Positions 10,791-21,289 of a DNA stretch of 64,000 nucleotides are shown here, piece by piece (positions within the stretch are counted from its first letter, which is position 1; every line of letters starts with the position of its first letter). The DNA comes from Symbiodinium natans (lineage: Eukaryota > Sar > Dinophyceae > Suessiales > Symbiodiniaceae). The notes under the pieces are model-generated. The model was not told the origin of the DNA. It was given only the letters and a program-made list of their open reading frames with translations, and did no database searches. The DNA lies in the NCBI GenBank assembly GCA_905221605.1, contig CAJNDS010000735.1, forward strand, positions 566,001 to 630,000, given 5' to 3'. Both the position numbers and the translations under genes were made by a program.

Positions 10791-10876
10791 GGTTCAGGGT
10801 TTAGGGTTTAGGGTTTAGGATTTAGGGTTTAGGGTTTAGGTTTAGCCTGTTGGCCTTCTTACAAATTCGGCTTGAG

Positions 10877-11432
10877 GGGTGCTGCCTGAGGTGCGCGAGC
10901 GCCTGGCCAGCTGGGTGCTGCGGCCCATTTCCGCCCGGCGCTGGGCCAGGCATGTTCTCTGGGTTTTGAAGTACTATACTTTATTTATTTTTGGGTTGGT
11001 TCCGGGATCCTATGATATCTACTTAATACCTAAAAAACACATACTTCTCGTCCAGGGTCTCCTACAAAGAAGGGTTCTGGATGCTTTGCCTGCCGGAGGT
11101 AGGCCCTTAGTGCCTCCTTGGGTTGAAGAGGATCATGTTACGGATTCTTGTTTCAGAGGGTTAGGTGCCATCCTAGCTTCTGTGTGACCTATATGCCCTG
11201 AAGACTCAGTAGCTGAATGAGTACACTTTAACACTTTTTGGAATACTATAATCCCCTACAGAACTCAAAGTGTACACCTTTCGACGCTTATGAACTCAGC
11301 AACTCAGACTTAAGACAGGGATAGGTACCTTCATTTGCAGACTCTACGAATCCAACATACACGGACGGCCTCTTGCCATGCGGCAAGCACTGGGAGAATC
11401 CGATTGCACAAAGCCGAACCGAGTAGGCAACA
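10877..11432 (+). CDS. Four-exon gene model interrupted by three different introner families
   Basis: Exons 10877-10970, 11056-11098, 11177-11208 and 11341-11432 join in one open frame. Exon 1 is rich in Arg/Trp (contains VRERLASWVLRPISARRW) and leaves two bases (AA); exon 2 supplies G and then 14 codons (VSYKEGFWMLCLPE); exon 3 begins in phase 0 (LLCDLYALKT) and leaves CA; exon 4 supplies A and continues LYESNIHGRPLAMRQALGES. The three introns correspond to element families C, O and D. Phase agreement across three junctions is the main evidence. A TGA lies in frame just before exon 1, so it is an internal exon. The protein family is unknown. More exons must lie outside. Confidence 0.6.
10964..11069 (+). 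mobile_element. Family C introner-like element, copy 1
   Basis: Ends TTTTGAAGTAC and TCCTACAAAG are a diverged inverted pair. In the gene model the GTACTATAC just inside the left end is the donor, and TCGTCCAG before the right end is the acceptor, so the short termini become coding. Other copies: 22.9, 23.1, 35.3, 40.4 and 52.5 kb, all in the same orientation. Confidence 0.7.
11099..11176 (+). mobile_element. Family O introner-like element, copy 1
   Basis: Begins GTAGGCCCTTAG and ends GGTGCCATCCTAG, which serve directly as GT and AG. Related copies at 19.3, 39.2 and 42.95 kb share the AGGCCCTTGGGAGATTT start, GTTTAAGAGGATC middle and GCCATCCTAG end. Confidence 0.65.
11203..11312 (+). mobile_element. 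Family D element, copy 2
   Basis: The left end ACTCAGTAGCTGAATGAGTA and right end ACTCAGCAACTCAG are inverted. The intron of the gene model starts at its internal GTAGCTGAATG but ends 28 bases beyond it, at TTTGCAG. Confidence 0.7.
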
Positions 11433-11452
11433 GTTGCTGGTGGACCCTGCAC

Positions 11453-11580
11453 CCTAAACCCTAAACCCCAAATCCTGAACCCTAAACCCTAAACCCTAAA
11501 CCCTAAACCCTAAACCCTAAACCCTAAACCCTATAACCCTAAACCCTATAACCCCTAGACCCTAAACCCTATAACCCCAT
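11453..11580. repeat. CCCTAAA array with CCCTATAA variants
   Basis: Canonical units then a mixture with CCCTATAA octamers, the same variant that forms a long array at 50.2 kb. Confidence 0.9.
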
Positions 11581-11599
11581 TGAACCAGTATAGAACCCC

Positions 11600-12260
11600 T
11601 AAACCTTTGCACAGCGGCTGGGCAAAGGGCATGCCAAGCTCTCCTAGGTTCCCTTTGAAGCTTATATAGGGGTTCTTGGATTTTGTTTTTAGTTTTTTGG
11701 GCACTTTAATTCCTCAGTTTTTTTTGGTGGTACTTTAATTCCTGAGAATCAGCATATAAACGTGTGTGTTTTGCTAGGGTTCCAAGTTCAGTATAGTTTG
11801 GCCCATTGTGACTGCTTTGAGCTGTGACTTCCTTGAGCTGTTTTTTTCTCTACTGGGAAGCGCTTTGGGATAATTATTTATTCCACGTTTTCTTTCTTTC
11901 TTTGAAAAGGGAACCTATTCATAGATAATTTCAGTTGTTTCAAATCGCAACTCAGTCTAACATTCCTCCGCCCACGCCGCATGCACGATACGCAGCTGTA
12001 GCGGTTACTAATCTTATCAACTCTATGAGCATTATTCGTAGTACCAGTAGTGTTAATGTTATAATTACTGTGAATCTTAACAATAAAAATTAGTAATAAT
12101 AATCATTATTATCACAATTATTATGATTTATAAGTAGAATAATTATAGTAACTATAATAATAATGCTAAAATGAATATACTTGCCGTGATGATGTTGGCG
12201 GTCATCGTCCTCAGTGATCCTTTATAATGCAAAAGCCATCCTGTGAGAAATCAGGTAGCT
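11600..12260. other. No gene seen; AT-rich part
   Basis: Holds the first family G element and an AT-rich segment at 12045-12175 made of AATAAT/ATTATT. No coding signal is supported. Confidence 0.5.
11690..11798 (+). mobile_element. Family G element, copy 1
   Basis: Two repeats of TACTTTAATTCCT followed by a TTTTGCTAG acceptor-like site and the shared tail GGTTCCAAGTTCAGTATAG. Copies at 23.95 and 30.9 kb. Confidence 0.6.
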
Positions 12261-12264
12261 GTTT

Positions 12265-12433
12265 GGGTTTAGGGTTTAGGGTTTAGGGTGTAGGGTTTAG
12301 GGCTTAGGGTTTAGGGTTTAGGGTTTAGGGTTTAGGGTTTAGGGTTTAGGGTTTAGGGTTTAGGGTTTAGGGTTTAGGTTTAGTGTTTAGGGTTTAGGGT
12401 TTAGGTTATAGGTTTCGGGTTTAGGGTTTAGGG

Positions 12434-12463
<30 letters not shown>
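12265..12463. repeat. TTTAGGG array running into poly-G
   Basis: About 24 heptamers, then an uninterrupted run of about 25 G. Similar poly-G or poly-C tracts occur near many element copies. Confidence 0.9.
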
Positions 12464-12464
<1 letters not shown>

Positions 12465-12798
12465 CGTGAAGCCTGCAAAGCCTGACTTCAACGGAAGGGG
12501 TTCGTGTTAAATTAAGGGCTACAAGACACGTTGCATGTAAACGCAGAACCTGCAGCCTAAAGCCATCCTACCAAGGTGACTTTCATTGTAATTCCATGAA
12601 TTTGCGGGGTACCTAAGTTTAATATTCAATTACAAGCTAGCCTAGCCATTCAACAGGGCAGGAACTACCATTCAGGGTCCGAAAATATTTCCTGGGTTTT
12701 TCAAGGGGACTTTGCTTGTGGGAGGCTGGCGCTGGACCTGTCTTCGGTAGGACTGAACGACAAGGCCGGTTTCGGGTTTAGAGACGAGGAATTTAGGA

Positions 12799-13019
12799 TT
12801 GGGATGTTCCCCATGATACCAACAGTCCTTAATAGGGATTATAGTACCCCCGATGAGAACCCCTATTAAGGACTCCCCTCCCCCTTATACCAACAATCCC
12901 TCATAAGGATTATATTATAATCCCTCTTATGGAGTGTTAGTAGAAGGGGGAATAGGGATTATAGCACCCCCTATTACAATCCCTACGAAGGACTGTTGGT
13001 ATAAAGGGGAACATATCCC
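12799..13019. mobile_element. Family E element, tandem copy
   Basis: Begins TTGGGATGTTCCCC and ends GGGGAACATATCCC. Inside, three related palindromic segments with ACCAACAGTCCTTAATAGG-type arms are joined, suggesting nested or tandem insertion. Other copies at 24.2, 37.1 and 59.7 kb. Confidence 0.65.
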
Positions 13020-13297
13020 GAAATTCGGATTTAGAGATGTTTAAGGTGGTGTGCTGGGAGCTCGGTGGCTTCTGGGGGGTTTAGGGTTTAGGGTTTCGGG
13101 GGGTTTAGGGTTTAGGGTTTGGGGTTTAGGGTTTAGGGTTTAGAGTTGTTCCATCCACGAGGCACAAGTGGAGCCAACAAAAGAACGCGCAACACCTCTC
13201 CAAAGCCCCTTTACTATTACTTGAAGACTCAACGACCAGTAGCTATTTGAAGCTGAACAGGCCTCTAGAGCACCTCCTAACTTTGCAGGATAGATAG

Positions 13298-13402
13298 GAC
13301 CCGGAGGAGGCCCTTATTTCCTTTTTGTTTAGGTTTGGGTTCCCTTATAATCCCCTTAAACCAAAAAGGGTACCCTTTTTCGTCCTAGGTTACTCCTGGG
13401 CC
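13298..13402. mobile_element. Family B element, copy 1
   Basis: Terminal inverted repeat GACCCGGAGGA...TACTCCTGGGCC with interior GGTTCCCTTATAATCCCC and AAAAAGGGTACCCTTTTT. It is flanked by TAG on the left and TAG on the right, a probable 3-bp target duplication. Confidence 0.75.
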
Positions 13403-13720
13403 TAGATAGTAAATAGGGTTACAATTAGTGCGACTATAGTCACAAAAAACTTATAACCCCAATTCGGGGTACTCATAACCCTACTTCCGAAGTCCCACGA
13501 TCCTCCAAGTGCCCTAAACCCTAAACCCTAACCCTAAACCCCTAAACCCCTAAACCCCAAAAGCCCTAAACCCTAAACCCTAAACCCTAAACCCTAAACC
13601 CTAACCTCTACTTACCAAGTCCCATGATCCTCCAAGTACTTCGGGGTCCAGGGGCATCCCGCCGAGGTCGCACCGAACATCGCAAGGCATGTGCGGACCC
13701 GGGCGCGCTCCTCCGAGGCT

Positions 13721-13852
13721 GGTTTAGGGTTTAGGGTTTAGGGTTTAGGGTTTAGGGTTTTGGGCTTTAGGGTTTAGGGTTTAGGGTTTTGGGTTCAGGG
13801 TTCAGGGTTTAGGGTTTAGGGTTTAGGGTTTAGGTTTAGGGTTTAGGTGTTT
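13721..13852. repeat. TTTAGGG array after an exon-like block
   Basis: The GC-rich block at 13640-13720 ends GAGGCTG directly against GTTTAGGG, so the array could supply the donor. The frame of the block is ambiguous. Confidence 0.85.
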
Positions 13853-13861
13853 AGTGCCCTA

Positions 13862-13985
13862 TTGTATACCCTTGGGAGTATATAGGGTACCTCATTCCCT
13901 CCTTCCCGACCTTAATGAAGGAACATACCTTAAATCATATCGAGGGGTCCTATATGTAATATGAAGGTATCTTCCATAGCTAATG
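13862..13985. mobile_element. Family M element, diverged copy
   Basis: Shares ACATACCTTAAATCATAT and the inverted ATATGAAGGTAT with the well-preserved copy at 63.9 kb. Confidence 0.5.
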
Positions 13986-14771
13986 GGCTCTTTGGAAGGT
14001 GTTAAGGTGTAGAGGGTTCACAGTCAGGTTCATGGGTAGCCTCTTGGGTTAAAGGGCTTTGCCTGCGAGCTCAAGGGGTGTCAGCTGGAGTTTGGATTTG
14101 TTTCTTCCAGGCTTCTTTGCTTTGCTGCTTGCGTGTTTGGGATATGGGGTTTTGGGTTTTGGGTTTGTGGTGTCTTGGCCGAAATCGCTACGCTCTCGAC
14201 TTCCGTGTTTTTCTTCTCACTTGGCAGCACGAAAGCCGGGCTTAGGAGCCTTTAGGGAGGAACTTTCTTTATCTTTAAGTCTATCCCTAAACCCTAAACC
14301 CTAAACCCTACCTTGAAGTTTGCGTTATCAACGCATGGGCTTCAGGGTCGCATAGGCTGCTACAGCCCTGGACCCTCAACCTTGCAAACCCTTGGCCCCA
14401 CAAAGCCCCTAGCCCCTATACACCCTGACGAGCCTCTGCCACTGCCCTCCGGAATTCGATGCCTTTGTAGATACCTCAAACAAAAGGGCCCCCAGTGAAA
14501 AGGTCCCCAGTCTGGGCAACCGAACATGGCCCGCAATGAAAGGTGTTCTAGTCATGGTCCTTCTTTAAAACACTTCATCTAAAACCCCGTACAAGAGTAG
14601 GATGGGAGTCCCGCAAAACGAGGCCCGAATTCAGGGAACCTACCTGAACCCTGCAAACGCTAAACCGGCCTGTTCCCTAAAACCCAACTTAGAGAACACC
14701 CCAGTTGAGGGAACCCCCAAAAACCCTTAAACCCTAAAAAGCCTCAACAAGCCGAATCCCTCAAGCAACAG

Positions 14772-14839
14772 TTGCTGGAGAGCGTCGGCGCGGAGACTGT
14801 CCAGGCTCGTGGGCGAGGGCAACAGTGGGATTTGGAAAG
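14772..14839 (+). CDS. Exon candidate, unknown protein
   Basis: After GCAACAG, 22 codons (LLESVGAETVQARGRGQQWD then LE) and AG before GC, a GC-type donor. Unknown family. Confidence 0.5.
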
Positions 14840-15063
14840 GCCCCAAGCCCTACACACCCTATAAGCCTTGTAGTAGAAGGGTTCAGGGTTTAGGGTTTAG
14901 GGGTTAGGGGTTAGGGGTTTAGGGGTTTAGGGGTTTAGGGTTTAGGGCTGAAGGTGGGTTATGGAAGACCGAAACCTTACACCCACACCCAGCTTGCTGG
15001 TTGGAAGATAGGCCCATGTGCTGTGTCCGGGCGCAGCTGGCCGCTGCCCTAGACCCTCAACCC

Positions 15064-15174
15064 TACTTGGAGGTTCACGGGTAGTTAGAAGTAGGGTTAT
15101 GAGTATGGTAGCTATACATATTTGCGCTTATTGAGGGCACTTCTAACGCTACTTATAACTACCCATGAACCCTC
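15064..15174. mobile_element. Family A element, copy 2
   Basis: ACTTGGAGGTTCACGGGTAG at the left and CTACTTATAACTACCCATGA at the right form a long inverted repeat; the centre is unique. Confidence 0.75.
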
Positions 15175-15330
15175 AACCCTCTCTACAGTGCCATTCACGC
15201 AGTGCTAGGGAAGCCCCACGATCTGCCAAATCGCAAAAGGGTTTAACGTTTAGGGTTTAGGGTTTAGGGTTTAGGGTTTAGGGTTTAGGATTTAGGGTTT
15301 AGGGCTACATTCAGTCTCCATTGCTCCATG

Positions 15331-15451
15331 CTGGGAGGTTCACGGGTAGATATATGTAGGGTTCGAAATCCCCTAAATAAGGTTCTGAGTACAGTTACCA
15401 TACTATTCATACTTCTAACCTTACTTATAGCTACCCAGCCATGAACTTCAA
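15331..15451. mobile_element. Family A element, copy 3
   Basis: Ends GGGAGGTTCACGGGTAGATA and CTACCCAGCCATGAACTTC. A further family A right end remains at 15490-15513. Confidence 0.65.
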
Positions 15452-15520
15452 GGTAAGCCCTAGAACCGAAAACCCTAAACCCTAACCTTATATCTACCCA
15501 TGAACCTCCAAGTGGTGTAG

Positions 15521-15717
15521 GCTTCGGGGGTCACGGAGCCACAGCCGCCAGACGTGTCGCAGAGGATGTGCAGGGTTTAGGGTTTAGAGTTCAGGGTTTA
15601 GGGTTTAGGGTTCAGGGCACGACTGCAGTGCGCGCACGCAGCCAAAGGACAGAATGCAGTGGTCAACGGAGTATCTCGTCTCAGCTCGCGCACAACGACA
15701 CATCCAAGAGAAGATTG
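15521..15717 (+). CDS. Two-exon model joined across a 41-bp all-repeat intron
   Basis: Exon 1 (15521-15574) follows GGTGTAG and reads FGGHGATAARRVAEDVQ with one base (G) left. Exon 2 (15616-15717) contributes GG and then reads HDCSARTQPKDRMQWSTEYL and on to HIQEKI, ending ATTG before GTAGAG. The phases match (1+2). Both exons are coding-like and the intron between them is nothing but telomere-type heptamers. Exon 2 is open in a second frame too, but only this one joins in phase. The protein is unknown. Confidence 0.6.
15575..15615 (+). other. Predicted 41-bp intron made only of telomere-type repeat
   Basis: Starts GTTTAGGGTTTAGAG and ends TTTAGGGTTCAG, so GT and AG both come from the repeat. 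A TTCAGGG variant provides the acceptor. No unique intronic sequence remains. Confidence 0.6.
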
Positions 15718-15927
15718 GTAGAGCAGACGTGGGGCCAAAACCTTGTGGCCCAAAGTTTAGGGTTTAGGGTTTAGGGTTTAGGGTTTAGAGTTTAGGGTTT
15801 AGGGTTTAGGGTAACCTCAAACCCTAAACCCTGAGCTGTTGCTACAGGATCTCGAGGTCCTACACACTCAGTCCCCTCGAAACCCTAAGCCCTCACCGAA
15901 AACCCTAAGCCGCGAGTTTTGCTGCAG

Positions 15928-16171
15928 GGTTTAGGGTTTAGGGTTTAGGGTTTAGGGTTTAGGGTTTAGGGTTTAGGGTTTAGGGTTTAGGGTTTGGGGT
16001 TTAGGGGTGCGCTGTTCCTGTCAGGCTCTGCAGCAAGCTTTCCAGGAGGATGCCGGGGCTTCCTGAGCAGCAGGGTGTTTAGGGTTTTTTGGGGTTTGGG
16101 GTTTAGGGTTTAGGGTTTAGGGTTTAGGGTTTAGGGTTTAGGGTTTAGGGTTTAGGGTTTAGGGTTTAGGG
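15928..16171. repeat. Two TTTAGGG arrays around a short exon-like block
   Basis: Arrays at 15928-16006 and 16078-16171 flank a GC-rich block with a CAG-bounded frame ALQQAFQEDAGAS. Confidence 0.8.
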
Positions 16172-16378
16172 TTCATCATAGGGTTTACAGGAGTTGCAGG
16201 GTTGCAGACCTTTTGTAGGCTTCAAAGGGGGGTTTTAGGGCTCATATGGTTTTTAGGTTTATGTGGCGTATAGGGTATATGTAGGGTATCTATGGTATAT
16301 AGAGTATAGAGGGTATACAGGGTTTTCTAGGGTATATAGGGTAGATAGGGTATAGAAGGGTTTCTTTTCCTGGTTTAG

Positions 16379-16432
16379 GGTCGAGCTGGACGGCACATGC
16401 CCTGTCCTTGTGACCTTGCGGAGTCCGATGGA
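16379..16432 (+). CDS. Exon candidate, unknown protein
   Basis: Immediately after a GGTTTAG acceptor-like end, the frame VELDGTCPVLVTLRSPMET runs into a CCCTAAA array. Beta-rich composition. The donor is unclear (GATGGAAACC, possibly GA-type). Confidence 0.45.
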
Positions 16433-16522
16433 AACCCTAAACCCTAAACCCTACACCCTAAACCCTAAACTTTCCTAAACCCTAAACCCTTAACCCTTAA
16501 ACTCTAAACCCTAAACCCTAAG

Positions 16523-16597
16523 CTGTCGAGCCGGCGTGGCTGTCGTGGGCAAATCGGTTGCGTCAAGGATGCTTTGCGGAAGAAAAGTCGGGCGCAG
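16523..16597 (+). CDS. Exon candidate with array-supplied donor
   Basis: Lies between a CCCTAAA array ending CCCTAAG and a TTTAGGG array. The frame EPAWLSWANRLRQGCFAEEK ends GGCGCAG directly against GTTTAGGG. Unknown protein. Confidence 0.55.
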
Positions 16598-16741
16598 GTT
16601 TAGGGTTTAGGGTTTAGGGTTTAGGGTTTAGGGTTTAGGGTTTAGGGTTTAGGGTTTAGGGTTTAGGGTTTAGGGTTTAGGGTTTAGGGTTTAGGGTTTA
16701 GGGTTTAGGGTTTAGTTTAGGGTTTAGGGTTTAGGGTTTAG
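16598..16741. repeat. TTTAGGG array, about 20 copies
   Basis: Near-perfect array whose first bases form the donor of the preceding exon. Confidence 0.95.
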
Positions 16742-16976
16742 TTATTCCCTGTTGGGTTTAGGGGGGAGGTGGTATAGAGGGGGGCTAGTAGGGAAGCCCA
16801 TGATTCATTGCCGCATCAACCAAGGGACCAAGAGTCATCTGTGTAGATACCCTCAACAAATGGGAATCTACCTTTATTGGGGTGACATCGGGTGATTTTT
16901 TTCCTCAGGATGTAGTCGCACGTAGTTAGGTAAGTCTGGGTAGGTTTGGCGCAAACTGGGGTGTGGACAACTGCAA

Positions 16977-17106
16977 GCCCTAAACCCTTAAACCCTTAAA
17001 CCCTCAAACCCTCAAACCCTTAAACCCCTAAACCCTAAACCCTAAACCCTAAACCCTAAACCCTGAACCCTAAACCCTAAACCCTAAACCCTAAACCCTA
17101 AACCCT
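16977..17106. repeat. CCCTAAA array with CCCTTAAA units
   Basis: Starts with octamers CCCTTAAA and CCCTCAAA and continues with canonical units. A CAG-bounded Ala-rich exon candidate (17121-17189) follows and ends TATGAG against GTTTAGGG. Confidence 0.9.
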
Positions 17107-17232
17107 GGTTTTCCTGGCAGGCACTTGTAGCAGCCGCTGCTTCGGCGGCTGTCGCGGCGGACATGGCCCCTCGGAGGCACTGTTTATGAGGTTTAGGGTT
17201 TAGGGTTTAGGGTTTAGGGTTTAGGGTTTAAG

Positions 17233-17975
17233 AGGCTGTGCAGCTAATTGTAAACGTTACATTCTTTAAAGGGCCAAGACTACTTTCCATTGCGGGCGGT
17301 TTTTGGGCTGATGTGTCTAAACAAAGCTATATAAGGGGACTCGGGTGAAAATAATAATGGGGTGACATTTATAAAAGTTCGGCTGGCCAGAAGTCTAAAA
17401 TTGCTGCAGATTGCTTCATACTTCCATTGCAGAGGAAGTTTTTTTTCATCCGAGCTGCCCAGAAACAGCTCCAGAAGCTTCGGCTTGGGGTCTTTAGAGA
17501 AGCAGACCTGTCTTGACTGCTAACCCCCCCCCCCCCTCCCCAGATCCCAGACCCCCAGACCCCCAGACCCCTCAGACCCCCAGACCCGCTTCGCTTTTTT
17601 ACCACCCGAAACCAAAACAAAATGTGGGGGGGGGGGGGGTGGTTATACATGTAACCCTAGCATTGGTGATTCAGCTTTGCCTAAAATTAAAGTTCCACGG
17701 CCAAAACTTTCCCTCAGAGCCACACCTCCAGCCAAGAAAGCCCAGTTTCCCGAGCTCTCGAGGCCACCCCTATATGGGTGGTTGTCGAAATTATGGTTCC
17801 TTTTGGGGTACCGTAATATTAGGTGGATAGGGATCCAAAAAGGGACCATAATTGTGACAGCCACCCATATCATTCTCTAGTGTTTTGACTGGCGAATCAA
17901 GTCACACGAGGAATTCGGACGCTCCGTTTGAAAAACATGGGCCTTTCAGGCGCTCATTCCCGCCTGCGCACTCCT
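17233..17975. other. Array-free stretch with poly-C/poly-G and one palindrome
   Basis: A palindromic element at 17762-17872 has GCCACCCCTATATGGGTGG and the inverted GCCACCCATAT. Poly-C lies at 17525-17538 and poly-G at 17627-17638. No coding signal is convincing; overlapping frames on both strands come from low complexity. Confidence 0.5.
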
Positions 17976-18092
17976 TCCCTAAACCCTAAACCTAAACCCT
18001 AAACCCTAAACCTAAAGCTCTAAAACCCTAAACCCTAAACCCTCAACCCTAAACCCTAAACCCTAAACCCAAAACCCTAAACCCTAAACCCT
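17976..18092. repeat. CCCTAAA array
   Basis: About 15 units with CCTAAA and CCCTCAA variants. Confidence 0.9.
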
Positions 18093-19032
18093 ATGGCTGT
18101 GCTGCATCTGAAGAACCCCAAGCCCATCCCCTCTTCTACTCCTGGCTTAAGAAACCCTCCCCCCCCCCCCCCCCCCCCAAAGAAAAAACAATCAAAACAA
18201 CAACAAACACAAACATTCTTCCGCACAAGGGCAATTCATGTGTTTCGCTATTTCCCTAGGAGATGGCGACAAAATGTCGAGGGTTTCGGGTTTAGGGTTT
18301 GCGGTTCAGGGAATCGTGCGACAAATTCGCAAAACATCAGCGACAAAATAGTGAAAGAAGAGCGCGAGTTTTCCGCCTGCCCCATCGCCTCTCCCGCACG
18401 AACAGCCCAGGTACTCACAAAAACGGTAAGAATAAACTAACCTGTTCGCAGAGGACCGCGCTAAACAAATGCAACTTAATTCCTTGGTGTGTGTCTCCCA
18501 GTAAGTAGAAGGCACGCACCTCTTAATCTTAAGCAGAGAGTAGTCTTGTGTTTCGGGTTTAGGGTTAAAGTAGCCTCACGATCTGAAGCTTTGTGCCAGG
18601 CTGTGAGTTTACATGGCCTTCGCGCCTTGAAAAGCCTGGCACTCCTTTTTTCTTTCATGGGTTGAACTGGACAAGCCTCTAAAGGCAAGTTGGGTCAATG
18701 GCATACAGTGTAGGGTGTAAGCCTGCAGTGTATGTCACACACCCTATCAACGCCCTCAGCCCCAAAACAAAGTCGCCGTCACAGAAAGCTCTCGTTTGTG
18801 TGGTTTTGCCTAGTATGAGTTGTTGCAAGCGATCAGAAAAGCCTAAACTTTAAGCCCGAAGCCCTAAACCCTAAACCCTAAACCCTAAACCCTAAACCCT
18901 AAACCCTAAACCCTAAACCCTACCCCTACATACCCGACCATTGGGGCACCAAGGGCAGCCCTGGTCGGTGGGCCATTGCAGACTCGTCCTGCGCAAGGTG
19001 GCGACCGCTCTGTGCTCTGCTTCTTCAGTTTT

Positions 19033-19145
19033 GTTTAGGGTTTAGGGCTAGGGTTTAGGGTTTAGGGTTTAGGGTTTAGGGTTTAGGGTTTAGGGTTTAG
19101 GGTTTAGGGTTTAGGGTTTAGGGTTTAGGGTTTAGGGTTTAGGGT
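19033..19145. repeat. TTTAGGG array
   Basis: About 16 units; upstream block 18945-19030 is GC-rich and open in one + frame (GSPGRWAIADSSCARWRPLC). Confidence 0.9.
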
Positions 19146-19333
19146 GAGTGGTTGGAGGCCAAAGGACATTCGCAGAGTCTCAGAGGATGCCCAGTAGTGC
19201 CCTTAACCCTTTTTGGGGGCTCTAGGTTCCCCTATACACCCCTTTAAGCAAAAAAGGGGCACCCTTTTTAATCCTAGCTTACTGGGCAACCTAGGTGGTG
19301 CTTTGTTTTGTGTTGGGGTTCATATGACTGGGT

Positions 19334-19426
19334 AGGCCCTTGGGAGATTTTTTCATATTTTCCCTTATTTGGTTTAAGAGGATCCTAATTCAGGAATATT
19401 TTTCAAAGGGTTTAAGGGCCATCCTA
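19334..19426 (+). mobile_element. Family O element, copy 2
   Basis: AGGCCCTTGGGAGATTTTTT, then GGTTTAAGAGGATCC and the end GGGCCATCCTAG. Confidence 0.6.
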
Positions 19427-19701
19427 GATGATGATACCCCAAACCCTAAACCCTAAGTCATGGTTTTGGGTTCAGGGCTTTGGGGTTTCTGGGGTCTCCC
19501 AGCTTGGGATTTCAGGTTTCGGGTCTCGGCTTTGCCTTGAGGCGTTTGTGCTTAGGGACCTCCTGAAATTGGGCTATGCCCTTAAATCCCCCACAGCGGA
19601 CACCCTAAACCCCAAGCTCTAAACCCTAAACCCGCTAAACAACCAGGGCTGCTGTGACGCTTGGGTTTCCTTGGCACTTTTGACAAGTCATCTGCAGTTG
19701 T

Positions 19702-20010
19702 TCACGACAGTTCAAGCATCTTGCCAAGATGCATCAATTCGAACCAGAAGCCACCCCTCCCCCCCACCCCCCAAGTGATTGTTAAAATTCTGATGCGTTG
19801 TGCTCCACAAAGCCTAGCGCACATTGTTGACAGGCCCTGAGCCATCGACCCAGACAGCCTGTAATCCAAAACCGTAGCGATTACGTTGGATTTTAAAAGG
19901 ACCCGCAATGTAGAACCTGTCGACGTGATGATGTCGAGCAATCCAACAATTTCCGGAGGAACGTTCACCTCACTTGGCATCCATGACCAGGAATGTTTCG
20001 TATTTGCCAA
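19702..20010 (-). CDS. Minus-strand ORF, uncertain
   Basis: 102 codons of mixed, protein-like composition (for example VNVPPEIVGLLDIITSTG). It lies in an array-free stretch (19650-20570). It would be the only well-formed unspliced minus-strand frame apart from the retroelement remnant. No family recognised; could be chance. Confidence 0.25.
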   Translation of the reverse strand: MANTKHSWSWMPSEVNVPPEIVGLLDIITSTGSTLRVLLKSNVIATVLDYRLSGSMAQGLSTMCARLCGAQRIRILTITWGVGGRGGFWFELMHLGKMLELS

Positions 20011-20290
20011 CTTTGTACATCAGGGCATGGGCGGGTGGGTCGGGCTCTGATTGCTAGACGCACAAGGTCATGTCTGTCGCTGAGTGTCTCAACGCTTCGC
20101 ACGCGGTCACGTGCTTGTGAGGCGTGTTGCTGTTAGATGTTTGCGGGTGCAGATCGCCAGCCTGAACGAGTCCCGCGAGAGGACGAAACGCGTAGCTGTT
20201 AGTGCGATCTGGCCAAACACCCGTGCGCGTGGCTTGAGTGTGCCATGAAAATAGTAGAGAACACCCCCCAAAAAAGCAGAACAAAAAAAG

Positions 20291-20435
<145 letters not shown>

Positions 20436-20779
20436 AAATATTCCACGCAATGTTCGATACATATATATATATATGTATATGTATTACATACAATAAACCC
20501 ATGGCGCCCGGAGGTCTCCAGTCAGTTGCAGGTCGTCACCGACAGGACTCTGCCAGATCTAAGGATCAGGGGGTAAGGGTTTTCAAGAGCTTTAGGGTCT
20601 AGGGTTTAGGGGTTTAGGGTTTTAGGGTTTTAGGGGATTGAGGGGATTTAGGGTTTCACATGTGACTTGCCTCTAGTACGTGTTTAGAGGCAGTCTCTGC
20701 GCAAAGGTCACTTTGTCAGATTCTCTGCAAAAGCCCTTCTAGTACAAAATATGGACGCTGTGCTGCGGAGTGCTGTGGT

Positions 20780-20937
20780 TGCCTTTCCCCAGAGGGTCCA
20801 TTTGTCTTATAAGGTTTAGGGTTTAGGGTTTAGGGTTTAGGGCTTTTGTATTACCATTATGGAATTAGGTACCCAAAAACCATACGAAATGGGTACCTAA
20901 TTCCATAACGGTGCTACAAATGGACCCTCTGGGTTCT
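20780..20937. mobile_element. Inverted-repeat element with a nested TTTAGGG array
   Basis: CAGAGGGTCCATTTGT and ACAAATGGACCCTCTG are the ends; TATGGAATTAGGTACCC and GGGTACCTAATTCCATA form the inner arms. Four TTTAGGG units (20817-20842) interrupt the left arm only. Confidence 0.75.
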
Positions 20938-21055
20938 GTTTTGTTGTTCAAAGGGGATGGGCGGCGAAGGTGGGGAAACGGGATTCTTGTAGAGGGCTTG
21001 CAAAGCAGCACTTGCACGGCGTCTGAGGACTCGTCATGTCGGGGCCAGTATGATA

Positions 21056-21178
21056 TTAAACCCTAAACCCTAAACCCTAAACCCTAAACCCTAAACCCTA
21101 AACCCTAAACCCTAAACCCTAAACCCTAAACCCTAAACCCTAAACCCTAAACCCTAATTAAACCCTAAACCCTAAACG
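21056..21178. repeat. CCCTAAA array
   Basis: About 17 near-perfect units. Confidence 0.95.
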
Positions 21179-21289
21179 GGAGCTTGGGGAGTGTTGGGTG
21201 CCCCAGATCCTCTAGACCCTTCAAAGCCCTGAACTCAGCCCCCAAGCTCAGCCCGAAGACTCGCATGTAGTTCCTCTCGATTTCCTACT

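Noticed and set aside
17369..17880. Four overlapping ORFs on both strands
   Set aside because: They depend on poly-C and poly-G tracts and a palindromic element.
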